A DNA stretch of 64,000 bases from JAIYDJ01 sp031400505 (lineage in GTDB: Bacteria; Pseudomonadota; Alphaproteobacteria; Rhodobacterales; Rhodobacteraceae): the NCBI GenBank assembly GCA_031400505.1, contig JANNPZ010000040.1, forward strand, positions 30,626 to 94,625. Reading direction: 5' to 3'. A model generated the notes under the pieces. The model had not been told where the DNA came from. It searched no databases and saw only the letters and a program-made list of their open reading frames with translations. Below are positions 8,425 through 16,821 of this stretch, piece after piece. The translations under genes and the position numbers were made by a program. How positions within the stretch are numbered: the first letter of the stretch is position 1; each line of letters opens with the position of its first letter.

Positions 8425-9495
8425 TTGACCGGAGTATTGCCTGGCCAGACGCTGCAAAGGCTGATTGCAACCGGGGTCATTTCTGCGGTCGTGCCGATCG
8501 GGGTGGGTCAGGTGCAGCCGGCCAGCCTGGACCTGCGTCTTGGCATGGTCGCCTACAGGGTGCGGGCGTCCTTTCTGGCCGGAGAGGGGCGCTCTGTCGC
8601 AGACCGGTTGGCTGAATTCGAGATGCACAGGGTCGACCTGACCGACGGCGCAGTTCTGGAAAAGGGATGCGTCTACGTCATTCCGCTGATGGAACGGCTG
8701 GCCCTGCCCCAAGGACTGACCGCGGTTGCCAATGCGAAATCGTCTACCGGACGACTGGATTTGCTGACCCGGACGATTTGTGATGACGGCGTGGAGTTTG
8801 ACCGCATTGCCGCCGGTTATGCCGGGCCCTTGTACGCAGAGGTTTGCCCAAGAAGCTTCTCGGTTCTGGTCCGGGCTGGGCAAAGGCTGAATCAGATCCG
8901 GTTTCGCGACGGCCAAGCGGTGCTGTCGGATATCGACCTTGCCGCATTGCATGCCGCCGACCCGCTGGTGGACGGGGTGCCCGTCATCTCGGATGGTCTG
9001 GGGTTTTCGGTCGATCTGCGACCGGCGATTGGCGATCTGCTGGGGTACCGCGCTAAGCCGCATACCGGGGTGATCGACCTTGAACGGATCGGCCACTATC
9101 CGGCGCGCGACTTCTGGGAGGAAATCCGGTCAGGCGACGGTCAGATCATTCTTGATCCCGGCGCATTCTACATTCTCGTCAGCCGTGAGGCCGTCACCAT
9201 CCCCCCCGATTATGCGGCAGAAATGGCCCCCTACCTCGCGATGGTCGGAGAGTTTCGGGTACATTATGCTGGCTTCTTTGACCCTGGATTCGGTCACTCT
9301 GCGGCAGGGGGCGCTGGGTCGCGTGGAGTGTTGGAAGTTCGCTGCCACGAGGCACCCTTTGTGCTGGAGCATGGGCAGGTTGTTGGACGCCTGGTTTATG
9401 AACGTATGGCCGCGCGACCCGAGACATTGTACGGCGCGGGGATTTCGTCAAGCTATCAGGGGCAGGGTTTGAAGCTGGCCAAGCAGTTTCGCTGA
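8425..9495 (+). CDS. dcd: 2'-deoxycytidine 5'-triphosphate deaminase (long form)
   Basis: This enzyme deaminates dCTP to dUTP for thymidylate synthesis. At 356 residues it is the long, two-module form found in alphaproteobacteria rather than the roughly 190-residue form of enterobacteria. The dUTPase-superfamily motifs are visible: QPASLDLRLG, NAKSSTGRLDLLTRTICDDG and GYAGPLYAEVCPRSFSVLVRAGQRLNQIRF, with related segments in the second half (PPDYAAEMAPY, FDPGFG). The start appears to be TTG, as no ATG or GTG fits the N-terminus. It begins 62 bases after tRNA-Pro. Confidence 0.9.
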   Translation: MTGVLPGQTLQRLIATGVISAVVPIGVGQVQPASLDLRLGMVAYRVRASFLAGEGRSVADRLAEFEMHRVDLTDGAVLEKGCVYVIPLMERLALPQGLTAVANAKSSTGRLDLLTRTICDDGVEFDRIAAGYAGPLYAEVCPRSFSVLVRAGQRLNQIRFRDGQAVLSDIDLAALHAADPLVDGVPVISDGLGFSVDLRPAIGDLLGYRAKPHTGVIDLERIGHYPARDFWEEIRSGDGQIILDPGAFYILVSREAVTIPPDYAAEMAPYLAMVGEFRVHYAGFFDPGFGHSAAGGAGSRGVLEVRCHEAPFVLEHGQVVGRLVYERMAARPETLYGAGISSSYQGQGLKLAKQFR

Positions 9496-9537
9496 TTTAC
9501 GAATAGCCGTTCGCAAATATTCGGGCGGCACCCAGCA

Positions 9538-9765
9538 CTACAGCTTTCGTAGCAGCCTGGCCGCCTTTCGCGCGCGCTTGGCTTCCCGGGCAGCGGCTTG
9601 TGTCTGTTCCTGACCCCGCGCAGATGTCGAGGACAACTGGGATGAACCCGCCTTGTTTGGACCTGCCATTCGCGAGAACTGGTTGATCGCGGCGGTCACC
9701 CCGCCATTCACGACACGGCGCAGCAGTTGATTGATGATCATCTGAATGATGCGGTTCATATTCAT
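9538..9765 (-). CDS. Small basic hypothetical protein downstream of scpB
   Basis: This 75-residue protein starts ten bases after the scpB stop on the same strand, so it is probably the last gene of that transcript. The N-terminal half (NRIIQMIINQLLRRVVNGGV) is amphipathic. The C-terminus is highly basic and Ala/Arg-rich (REAKRARKAARLLRKL). I recognise no family. As I recall, tatABC follows scpB in several relatives; here they are absent and dcd is convergent instead. Confidence 0.65.
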   Translation of the reverse strand: MNMNRIIQMIINQLLRRVVNGGVTAAINQFSRMAGPNKAGSSQLSSTSARGQEQTQAAAREAKRARKAARLLRKL

Positions 9766-9774
9766 GAGTTGCTC

Positions 9775-10410
9775 CTAGTCCTCAAAGAGTTCACTTTGAC
9801 CGGTTTCGACGTCGTCTTCGTCATCGATTGACGCGCTGGGAACAGGGCGATTGTCCAGCAATCCCGCGGCGCGCAATTCTTTCAGGCCGGGCAGATCGCG
9901 GGCGGATTCCAGACCGAAATGGTCCAGAAAGCGTTCCGTCACGACAAAGGTTACCGGGCGTCCAGGCGTCATACGCCGACGGCCAAATCTGATCCAGTCA
10001 AGCTCAATCAATTGATCGACGGTGCCACGACTGACCGCAACCCCCCGAATTTCCTCGATTTCCATCCGCGTCACCGGTTGGTGGTAGGCCACGATCGCCA
10101 GCGTTTCAATTGCGGCGCGGGACAGTTTGCGGGTTTCCTGCACCTCTTTGTGCATCAGATGCCCAAGGTCGGCGGCGGTCCGGAAAGCAAAGCCCGCGCC
10201 CACCTTGACAAGGTTGATCCCCCGCCCGGTATAGCGTCGGCGCAGCACTACAAGCGCCTCTGCAGGGTCGCACCCATGCGGCAGGCGCGCGAGGATTTCG
10301 ACCAGGCTGACCGGTTCGGCGGACGCAAACAGAATTGCTTCCACCATCCGCTCTTGCTCGGCCAACGGCGGGGCCTCAAACAGCGACTTCTCGATCGGCT
10401 CCCCGCTCAT
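9775..10410 (-). CDS. scpB: Segregation and condensation protein B
   Basis: ScpB is the winged-helix partner (kite protein) of the SMC-ScpAB condensin. From the ATG giving MSGEPIEKSLFE the protein is 211 residues. Typical features are MVEAILFASAEPVSL, LAIVAYHQPVTRMEIEEIRGV and the C-terminal FGLESARDLPGLKELRAAGLLD. The start overlaps the scpA stop by four bases. The upstream in-frame extension covers scpA sequence and is not part of the protein. Confidence 0.95.
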   Translation of the reverse strand: MSGEPIEKSLFEAPPLAEQERMVEAILFASAEPVSLVEILARLPHGCDPAEALVVLRRRYTGRGINLVKVGAGFAFRTAADLGHLMHKEVQETRKLSRAAIETLAIVAYHQPVTRMEIEEIRGVAVSRGTVDQLIELDWIRFGRRRMTPGRPVTFVVTERFLDHFGLESARDLPGLKELRAAGLLDNRPVPSASIDDEDDVETGQSELFED

Positions 10411-11186
10411 GGATCGTGCCGCTTGCGCAACTGGATCGCGGAAAATGCATCTGATTGGCGCAGCGTGATCTGACCCGCTTTGACCAGTTCCAGCGCGGCG
10501 GCAAAGTGGGCAGCCGTGGCAGAGCGTCGACGGTTCGGCGATCCATCCCAACCCCCGGGCAGAAAGCTCGCAAGGTCGGTCCAGGTTGCGGCTAAGCCGA
10601 TCAAACCCCGCATCCTGTCCAGCGCCTGTTCCATTGTGAACACATGGTCACGATCAAAGGCGTAGGGACGAAACTCATCGCGCGTACGAATCCGGGCATA
10701 GGCGCGCATCAGGTCCAGTAGTGTAACGCTATAGCTGATGTTGCGGCGTCGCGTTACATCCTCGGGCAAGCCGCGAGCAAATATCTGCTGACCAAGTCTG
10801 TCGCGGGCCATCAGTCGGGCGGCGGCATCGCGCATTGCGGCCAGCCTTTCCAACTGGAAGGCAAGATGCACCGCGAGGTCCTCGGCACTTGGTCCTGGAT
10901 CGCGCGGATCGGGCGGCAAAAGCAAGCGCGACTTCAGATAGGCAAGCCAGGCCGCCATCACCAGATAGTCGGCGGCAAGCTCGATGCGCAGGGCGCGGGC
11001 CTGTTCGATAAAGCCAAGATACTGATCGGCAAGATCGCGGACCGAAATCCGGCGCAGGTCAACTTTCTGGCTGCGCGACAACGAAAGCAGCAGGTCGAGC
11101 GGACCTTCGAACCCCGCCACGTCAACGTGCAACACCCCTGCCGACAGTCGGTCATCGCGGGACCAGTCATCGGTCGGATCAGGCAT
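10407..11186 (-). CDS. scpA: Segregation and condensation protein A (kleisin)
   Basis: This 259-residue kleisin of the SMC complex starts MPDPTDDWSRDD. Family motifs are FEGPLDLLLSLSRSQKVDLRRISVRDLADQYL at the N-terminus (SMC-neck binding), AADYLVMAAWLAYLKSRLLLP, and a C-terminal winged helix. The gene overlaps nagZ by eight bases and scpB by four, so nagZ-scpA-scpB are translationally linked. Confidence 0.95.
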   Translation of the reverse strand: MPDPTDDWSRDDRLSAGVLHVDVAGFEGPLDLLLSLSRSQKVDLRRISVRDLADQYLGFIEQARALRIELAADYLVMAAWLAYLKSRLLLPPDPRDPGPSAEDLAVHLAFQLERLAAMRDAAARLMARDRLGQQIFARGLPEDVTRRRNISYSVTLLDLMRAYARIRTRDEFRPYAFDRDHVFTMEQALDRMRGLIGLAATWTDLASFLPGGWDGSPNRRRSATAAHFAAALELVKAGQITLRQSDAFSAIQLRKRHDP

Positions 11187-12195
11187 GGGACAGTCCCGGC
11201 AAAAGGGCTGCGAGTTCGGCCTGCCAGCGCGCCACATCAAGATCGGGGGTCTGGATGCGTCGGGCCAGTGCCGCCATGGCCCGGCTTTGTGTTGCAACCG
11301 GCATATCGCCTGCGGCCGTGGCGACGGCCTGCATTTCGGCCATCTCGCCACTGCAATGCAACGCAAGATCGCACCCTGCGGCCAGCGACCGCGCCGTCCT
11401 TTCGGAAAGCGAGCCAGACAGCGCATGCATGTTCAGATCATCTGTCATCAGCAATCCGCCAAACCCGATGTCGCGCCGGATCACCTTGATCATTTCAGAC
11501 GATTGCGTGGCGGGATGAACCGGATCATGGGCCGTGAAGACCAGATGCGCCGTCATCGCCAATGGCAAATCGGACAAGGCCCGAAACGGCGCAAAATCAG
11601 TTGCGGCCAGTGTTTCGGCATCCGCAGTAACCCGCGGCAGGTCTTCATGTGTGTCAACCGCAGACCGGCCATGGCCGGGCAAATGTTTGATCACCGGCAA
11701 AACTCCGCCGGCAAGATGGGCGTCGGCCACGGCGCGGGCAATCTTGGCAACCGCAGCCGGGTCTTCGCCATAGCAGCGGTTGCGAAGGAACGGATGCGTC
11801 GCGGGTGTGATCACGTCGGCGCAGGGCGCACAGTTGCCATCAATGCCGACGGCGCGCAGTTCGGCTGCGATCAGACGATAGCGCAGGGCCATTGCCGACG
11901 CGGCCTGTGATCCTGCAGCCTGCACCAGATCGAGAGGTGGCAGCCATTCACGCCAATGCGGGCTGCGCAGACGTTGTACGCGACCGCCTTCCTGATCGAC
12001 AAAGATCGGCGCATCGCGGGCGACGGCATTGCGCAAGTCAGCCGCCAGGCGCGACACCTGTTCAGGTGTTTCGATGTTGCGGGCGAACAGGATAAAGCCG
12101 AACGGATCAAAGTCCCGAAAGAATGCAGCCTCGTCAGCCAGCAGCGCAGGCCCGAAACAGCCAAGGATTGCTGCCCCACGCCCACTGGCGGTCAT
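11179..12195 (-). CDS. nagZ: Beta-N-acetylhexosaminidase NagZ
   Basis: This GH3-family cytoplasmic enzyme removes N-acetylglucosamine from muropeptides during peptidoglycan recycling. At 338 residues it is of normal size. The catalytic His/Asp loop KHLPGHGRSAVDTHEDLP and the nucleophile region MTDDLNMHALSG are intact, as is FVDQEGGRVQRLRSP. Its start overlaps the stop of the upstream SPOR-domain gene by four bases, linking two wall-related genes to scpAB. Confidence 0.94.
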   Translation of the reverse strand: MTASGRGAAILGCFGPALLADEAAFFRDFDPFGFILFARNIETPEQVSRLAADLRNAVARDAPIFVDQEGGRVQRLRSPHWREWLPPLDLVQAAGSQAASAMALRYRLIAAELRAVGIDGNCAPCADVITPATHPFLRNRCYGEDPAAVAKIARAVADAHLAGGVLPVIKHLPGHGRSAVDTHEDLPRVTADAETLAATDFAPFRALSDLPLAMTAHLVFTAHDPVHPATQSSEMIKVIRRDIGFGGLLMTDDLNMHALSGSLSERTARSLAAGCDLALHCSGEMAEMQAVATAAGDMPVATQSRAMAALARRIQTPDLDVARWQAELAALLPGLSHA

Positions 12196-13079
12196 CTGTG
12201 CAATGCCGGAATGCAGGTCGCGTTTTCGGCCACCAGATGCGTGCAGAACGCCCGTGCGGCGTCTTCATCGGCAAAGCCGTGGGCCCGCAAGCGGTAAAAG
12301 GTGCGTCCGCCACTTTGTGCGGCCTGGATGACAACAGATTTGTCCGCCATCCGTTCGCCAAAAAACGCCTGTAGCCTTGCCCATTCAGCCCGCGCACCAG
12401 CGGCATCGTCAAATGCCCCGAGTTGTACCAGCCGTGTTCCGATTTTAAGCGTAGCCGGGTCAATTTCGGCAGGGGTCGCGCGCGCATCTGCGGTCGGCGT
12501 CGTTTCTGCCGCCGACGTATCGGAGAAGACAGCAGGACGCGGTTTTGGGCGCAGCGACGGCGCTGCAACCAGATCAACCGTTGGCTCTGCCCCTTCTGCC
12601 AGCGCGTCAGCCAGCGCCAACGCAACAGCGGCGTCGGTACCAAAATTGCCGATCTGGTCCGATGCATCCAACGGCTCGATCAAGGACGGACCGGTCGCGA
12701 ACTGGTCTTTCGACACCGGCGCAGCACCCGTCAGGCCCGCAGCGTCTTCGGCGGCCAATCCCACCGGCGCAGGCGCCAGCAGCACCTTGTCCGGCATCGA
12801 CGCGGCCATGCCGACGGCTGCCACCGCATTGACCGACAGCCCCTGATGCGAGGCTTGCTCGCCCCCGGGGGCCACTGGCATTTCGCGCATCGCACCAGCC
12901 TGCGCCCGTATCACCGGAACACCGTTGACATCGCGTACCGCCAGTTTGTAGCCCCACACGCCCAACCCGATCACAAGGGCGATCGAGCATGTCGCACCTG
13001 CAATGTTGACCAGTCGAGAGATTTGCATCTGACGCGGTGCAGCACCTGCATCAAAGTGATCGAAGTTCATTTCCGCCAT
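12192..13079 (-). CDS. SPOR domain-containing inner-membrane protein
   Basis: This is a 295-residue protein from MAEMNFDHFDAG. It has a short cytoplasmic N-terminus, one membrane segment (CSIALVIGLGVWGYKLAV), an Ala/Pro-rich linker and a C-terminal SPOR domain (TRLVQLGAFDDAAGARAEW...FYRLRAHGFADEDAARAFC). SPOR domains bind denuded glycan strands at the septum. It lies between argS and nagZ, as is usual in the order. A second ATG six bases upstream is possible, but a GGGG run is better spaced from this one. Confidence 0.87.
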   Translation of the reverse strand: MAEMNFDHFDAGAAPRQMQISRLVNIAGATCSIALVIGLGVWGYKLAVRDVNGVPVIRAQAGAMREMPVAPGGEQASHQGLSVNAVAAVGMAASMPDKVLLAPAPVGLAAEDAAGLTGAAPVSKDQFATGPSLIEPLDASDQIGNFGTDAAVALALADALAEGAEPTVDLVAAPSLRPKPRPAVFSDTSAAETTPTADARATPAEIDPATLKIGTRLVQLGAFDDAAGARAEWARLQAFFGERMADKSVVIQAAQSGGRTFYRLRAHGFADEDAARAFCTHLVAENATCIPALHR

Positions 13080-13159
13080 CGTCATGCCCCATTTCGCGCA
13101 GGGCGATACATGCCACCCCGTGTCAATTGACTGCTCGTGATCCGCCGGGGCGCGTTTGG

Positions 13160-14905
13160 TCAGCGCATTTCCTCGGCCGGACTCACCCCGAGGATACCCA
13201 AAGCAGAGGAGATGACAACGCTCGTGGCACGGGCGAGCGCGATTTTGGCCGTGGATGTTGCCGCATTGCCCTCTTGCAAAAAGCGCAAGGACGGCTCGTC
13301 GTTGCCACGATTCCACAACGCGTGAAAATCCGACGCCAATTCATAAAGATAGAATGCAATCCGGTGCGGCTCGTTGCCCCGTGCCGCGATTTCGACCAGA
13401 CGCGGCCATTCTGCGATCTTTCCCGCAAGGGTCAATTCGGCGGGGTGCGAAAGCTTGGTCAGGTCGGCATCTGCGAGGGTTGCATCGTCTACTGCCAAAC
13501 CCGCATCGCGCGCACGCCGCAGGATCGAATTGACCCGCGCATTGGCATACTGGACATAGAATACCGGATTGTCTTTCGACTGTTCCAGAACCTTCGCGAA
13601 ATCGAAATCCAGCGTCACATCGTTTTTCCGGGTCAGCATCATGAAGCGCGTCACATCCGCCCCTGCCTGTTCGACCACATCGCGCAGGGTTACAAAGGTC
13701 CCTGCACGCTTGCTCATCTTGAACGGCTCGCCGTTCTTGTAGAGCTTGACCAGTTGCACCAGCTTGATGTCCAGCGGCACGCGGCCCCCGGACAAGGCGC
13801 TGACGGCGGCCTTCATCCGTTTGACGTAGCCGCCATGATCGGCCCCAAAAATGTCGATCAGCGCATCGAAGCCGCGCTGCACCTTGTCGTAGTGATAGGC
13901 GATGTCCGGGGCGAAATAGGTCCAGCTGCCATCGGATTTCTGCACCGGTCGGTCCACATCGTCGCCATGCGCCGTGCTGCGGAACAGGGTCTGCACGCGG
14001 GGCTCCCAATCTTCCGGCTCTTTGCCCTTGGGCGGTTCCAGCGTGCCTTCGTAGATCAGGCCCATATCGCGCAGGGTCTGGATCGCCGCCTCGATCTGGC
14101 CGGTGCCATAAAGCGCCTTTTCCGAGGAATAGACATCCATCGTCACACCCAGTGCCAAAAGATCCCCACGGATTTCGTCCATCATCATCGAACTGGCGAT
14201 GTCGCGGATCTCGGTCAGCCAGTATTGCTCGCCCTTGTCCAAAAGGGTGTCGCCGAACCGCGCCTTCAGCGCCGTGCCGACTGCCACAAGATAATCGCCG
14301 GGATAGAGACCCTCGCGGATTTCAGGCTCCAGTCCGTGTGCCTCGCGGTACCTCTCATAGGCCGAGCGTGCCAGGACATCAACCTGCGCACCGCCGTCGT
14401 TGATGTAATACTCGCGCGTCACATTCCAGCCGGCAAAAGCCAGAAGCCGCGCAAGCGCGTCGCCGACCACTGCACCGCGGACGTGGCCCACGTGCATCGG
14501 ACCGGTCGGGTTTGCAGAGACGAACTCGATGTTGACCCTAAGCCCGGAACCAAAGGCGGACCGCCCGAAATCGACGCCTTGCTGCAAGGCTGCGCGAACC
14601 AGACCTTGCCAGACCGCGGGCGCAAGCGTCAGGTTCAAGAACCCCGGGCCTGCCACGTCTGTGCGAAGGACGCGGGGATCGCTGGCAAGCTGCAGGGCCA
14701 AGGCGTCTGCAATCACGCGGGGGGGCTGGCCTGCCGGTTTTGCAAGAACCATTGCCGCATTCGTCGCCATGTCGCCATGTGCCGGATCGCGGGGCGGTTC
14801 CACAGAAACCGCCGAAAGGTCAAGACCGGCAGGCAGGGTGCCTGCGGTCACCATTGCATCGACCGAAGCCACGACCAACGCCCGGATATCAGCAAAGAGG
14901 TTCAT
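13160..14905 (-). CDS. argS: Arginyl-tRNA synthetase
   Basis: This class I aminoacyl-tRNA synthetase is 581 residues from MNLFADIRALV. The HIGH signature appears as SANPTGPMHVGH and the KMSKS counterpart as FKMSKRAGT. The N-terminal Add-1 domain and the C-terminal DALR anticodon-binding domain (DLTKLSHPAELTLAGKIAEWP...FYLYELASDFHALWNRG) are both present. A longer frame upstream lacks homology. It heads the argS-SPOR-nagZ-scpAB run. Confidence 0.96.
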   Translation of the reverse strand: MNLFADIRALVVASVDAMVTAGTLPAGLDLSAVSVEPPRDPAHGDMATNAAMVLAKPAGQPPRVIADALALQLASDPRVLRTDVAGPGFLNLTLAPAVWQGLVRAALQQGVDFGRSAFGSGLRVNIEFVSANPTGPMHVGHVRGAVVGDALARLLAFAGWNVTREYYINDGGAQVDVLARSAYERYREAHGLEPEIREGLYPGDYLVAVGTALKARFGDTLLDKGEQYWLTEIRDIASSMMMDEIRGDLLALGVTMDVYSSEKALYGTGQIEAAIQTLRDMGLIYEGTLEPPKGKEPEDWEPRVQTLFRSTAHGDDVDRPVQKSDGSWTYFAPDIAYHYDKVQRGFDALIDIFGADHGGYVKRMKAAVSALSGGRVPLDIKLVQLVKLYKNGEPFKMSKRAGTFVTLRDVVEQAGADVTRFMMLTRKNDVTLDFDFAKVLEQSKDNPVFYVQYANARVNSILRRARDAGLAVDDATLADADLTKLSHPAELTLAGKIAEWPRLVEIAARGNEPHRIAFYLYELASDFHALWNRGNDEPSLRFLQEGNAATSTAKIALARATSVVISSALGILGVSPAEEMR

Positions 14906-14989
14906 ATGATCAAATCCTGTCCCATAGGGCCGGGGTTTGCCCGATCCGGTGGGACAGGTCAAGGATACGCCTGTCAAAGGGTGCCGAGG

Positions 14990-15484
14990 TCAGCCTTGTC
15001 CGGCTCGCCAGTCAGCCAATGCAAGGTTGCCGCCGACAGGATCTGCCGGATCGGGGGGGGTGGCCGCAGGTGCCGTCCCCGAAACAGGACGGTTGCGGAA
15101 GTAGTGCGTTTCGCGGGCGCCGAAGTAGAAAGCCACGACTGCGCCCAAAAGCCACCAAAGCGGCTCTGGCACCGCATTCAGCCCCACCATCCGCGCGGCG
15201 AACCGTTCAGGGTCCAGCATGGCAAAGACAAACAGGCCGATGGTACCGAAGGCAAGCATCGGGCGCGGCATGCGGTTCAACCCGTTGACGGCCGTGTCAA
15301 ACCAGTTCGTCGGGCCGTTGACGAATTCGGCCCCAAGCTGGTTCATTGCAGCCACTTGCGCTTGTGCCGACAGTTCCATCTGCTTGGTTGCGGACGGCGT
15401 GTAGGTTTCGGCCAACCCGATCGCCGCATCGCCAAGTGCCGTCACTGCGGGCGACGAACCCACCAGTTTGTTGATCAGACCCAT
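14990..15484 (-). CDS. Holin of the gene-transfer-agent (3TM) type
   Basis: This 164-residue protein has two clear hydrophobic segments near residues 77-90 (LAFGTIGLFVFAML) and 109-124 (PLWWLLGAVVAFYFGA), after an amphipathic N-terminus with MGLINKLVGSSPAVTALGDAA. The layout and sequence resemble the GTA_holin_3TM family, which permeabilises the inner membrane for particle release. Its start overlaps the end of the endolysin gene by ten bases, giving an endolysin-holin pair on one transcript. The Pro-rich C-terminus is cytoplasmic or disordered. Confidence 0.75.
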   Translation of the reverse strand: MGLINKLVGSSPAVTALGDAAIGLAETYTPSATKQMELSAQAQVAAMNQLGAEFVNGPTNWFDTAVNGLNRMPRPMLAFGTIGLFVFAMLDPERFAARMVGLNAVPEPLWWLLGAVVAFYFGARETHYFRNRPVSGTAPAATPPDPADPVGGNLALADWRAGQG

Positions 15485-16101
15485 GCCGCCACCCGTGCCT
15501 TGTGTTGTGCCGCTGTCAGATGATAGCGCGGGGCGATGAATTCTTCGGCGCGGGTGATCCAGCCGCCTTTGCCGCCGTCGCGACGCCGCGCGTATTTGCG
15601 ACTGCTTGGGCGATCATCGGCCAGAGCATAGTAATAGTTGCGCCGGGCAATGCCATAAGCGTCCGCCAGATGGTTGGGTGCGGCGATCGCCGCGCGGGTC
15701 GCAGCATCGATGGTCTTTGGGCCGATCACACCATCGGCTGCGCAAGGATAGCCCATGTCGGTCAGAAGCCGTTGCAGGATCTTGACCGCGTTGGCACCTG
15801 CGTTGACATACATGTCGAACAGGGACGCGTGCAGAACCTCTGGCAGCGCAGCGATACCGGGTTCGGTGAAATAATGCTGCACATAGATGTCAACGGCCTG
15901 GGCGCGGGTCAGCCGGCGCACGTCGTTGGTGTCGATACGGCCGTCGCCGGTCACGTCCATCCCCAGTCGCCGCAGGGTGCCGATGGTGACCCCGTGGTTG
16001 GTAGCCCCGCCCGGATCATCGGGGTCGTTCACATAGCCGCCTTCGCGGGCGGCAATCTCGGTTGCTATTTCAAGTACGGATGTCATCGGGTTCCCCGGCA
16101 T
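15475..16101 (-). CDS. Holin-associated N-acetylmuramidase (endolysin, GH108-type)
   Basis: This 208-residue lysozyme-like protein has the GH108 catalytic start IAAREGGYVNDPDDPGGATNHGVT, with the putative catalytic Glu in REGGY. A peptidoglycan-binding-type C-terminal region carries LLTDMGYPCAADGVIGPKTIDAA. It resembles the endolysin paired with the gene-transfer-agent holin in Rhodobacter capsulatus. A second ATG 15 bases downstream is an alternative start; GGGAG precedes the first. No capsid, tail or terminase genes are nearby, so the pair is detached from any structural cluster. Confidence 0.82.
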   Translation of the reverse strand: MPGNPMTSVLEIATEIAAREGGYVNDPDDPGGATNHGVTIGTLRRLGMDVTGDGRIDTNDVRRLTRAQAVDIYVQHYFTEPGIAALPEVLHASLFDMYVNAGANAVKILQRLLTDMGYPCAADGVIGPKTIDAATRAAIAAPNHLADAYGIARRNYYYALADDRPSSRKYARRRDGGKGGWITRAEEFIAPRYHLTAAQHKARVAAWV

Positions 16102-16221
16102 AGATCGCTCTCCCGGAGACAGCTTGTGTCAAATTATTGAGAAAACCCTTGTTGATGCGTGCGGTCGGCGTTGTCGCGTGCCAGTGCCATCGTCGATGCC
16201 GCCGTCAGTTCCGCAATCGGT

Positions 16222-16272
16222 GGGGGTTTCACACCCCCACACCCCCGTGGGATATTTATGCCAATGTGAAAT
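16222..16272 (+). repeat. GC-rich intergenic repeat, copy 1
   Basis: This carries GGGGGTTTCACACCCCC followed by a second CCCCC block, then GTGGGATATTT and a GCCAA(N)TGAAA end. A nearly identical element in the opposite orientation lies at about 63.83-63.88 kb. The first part can form a hairpin with five G-C pairs. I associate this element with gene ends in Rhodobacterales, where it may act as a terminator or mRNA-stabilising hairpin. Confidence 0.7.
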
Positions 16273-16320
16273 CTGCAGTCCGGTTGGCGACGCGCACCGG
16301 GCAGGGTTGCCATGGCAGGC

Positions 16321-16370
16321 TGGCGGGTCAGTTGCCTGACGGGTCTGGTGGGTCAGTTGCCTGACGGGGA
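16321..16370. repeat. 25-bp tandem duplication at the end of ccmE
   Basis: Two adjacent 25-base copies differ at three positions. Each contains GTCAGTTGCCTGAC, an inverted repeat with five-base arms. The second copy encodes the last codons and stop of ccmE, so the first is a duplicated gene end lying outside the reading frame. Confidence 0.75.
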
Positions 16371-16811
16371 CCCTTTGAACACGCCCTGCTCTTTCAGCGC
16401 ATCAACCACTTCTTTTGGCATATAGGTTTCGTCGTGTTTGGCGAGAATCTCGGTGGCTACGAACGTATCGCCTTCCATCCTGCCAGTTCCGATCATGCCT
16501 TGGCCTTCGCCAAAAAGGTCCGGCAGGACCCCGGTAAAGCGAACCGGTACGGTGATGTTGGTGTCGGTGACGCTGAACTCGATCGTCTCGGACTGACCGC
16601 GCACGAGGCTACCTTCAAGCACCAGGCCGCCCAGCCGAAACACCTCACCGGGTTTCGGGGGTTCGGTCACGACCTGGCTCGGCGAGCGGAAAAAGTTGAT
16701 GCCGTCCCGGAAGCCGTAGCCGATCAGGGCGGTTGCACCCGCCACTGCCACAAATGCCAGCGCGATAACTTGCATGCGGCGCTTTTTCTTCAGTCCTTTA
16801 AGGCCTGCCAT
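16353..16811 (-). CDS. ccmE: Cytochrome c maturation protein CcmE
   Basis: CcmE is the periplasmic haem chaperone of system I cytochrome c biogenesis. The 152-residue protein has an N-terminal membrane anchor (MQVIALAFVAVAGATALIGYG), an OB-fold core, and the haem-binding HxxxY motif in AKHDETYMP. It follows argC by ten bases on the same strand. Other ccm genes are not in the window. The stop lies inside a 25-base tandem duplication. Confidence 0.95.
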   Translation of the reverse strand: MAGLKGLKKKRRMQVIALAFVAVAGATALIGYGFRDGINFFRSPSQVVTEPPKPGEVFRLGGLVLEGSLVRGQSETIEFSVTDTNITVPVRFTGVLPDLFGEGQGMIGTGRMEGDTFVATEILAKHDETYMPKEVVDALKEQGVFKGSPSGN

Positions 16812-16821
16812 CCACCCCCCC

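Noticed and set aside
13037..15523. 828-residue open frame on the plus strand
   Set aside because: It lies antisense to argS and the holin gene, which have clear motifs. The translation is low-complexity and His/Arg/Gln-rich with no domain. It is a GC-driven shadow frame.
14990..16101. Remnant prophage
   Set aside because: No integrase, terminase, capsid or tail gene, no attachment-site repeats, and both flanks are core genes. The GTA-type lysis pair explains it better.
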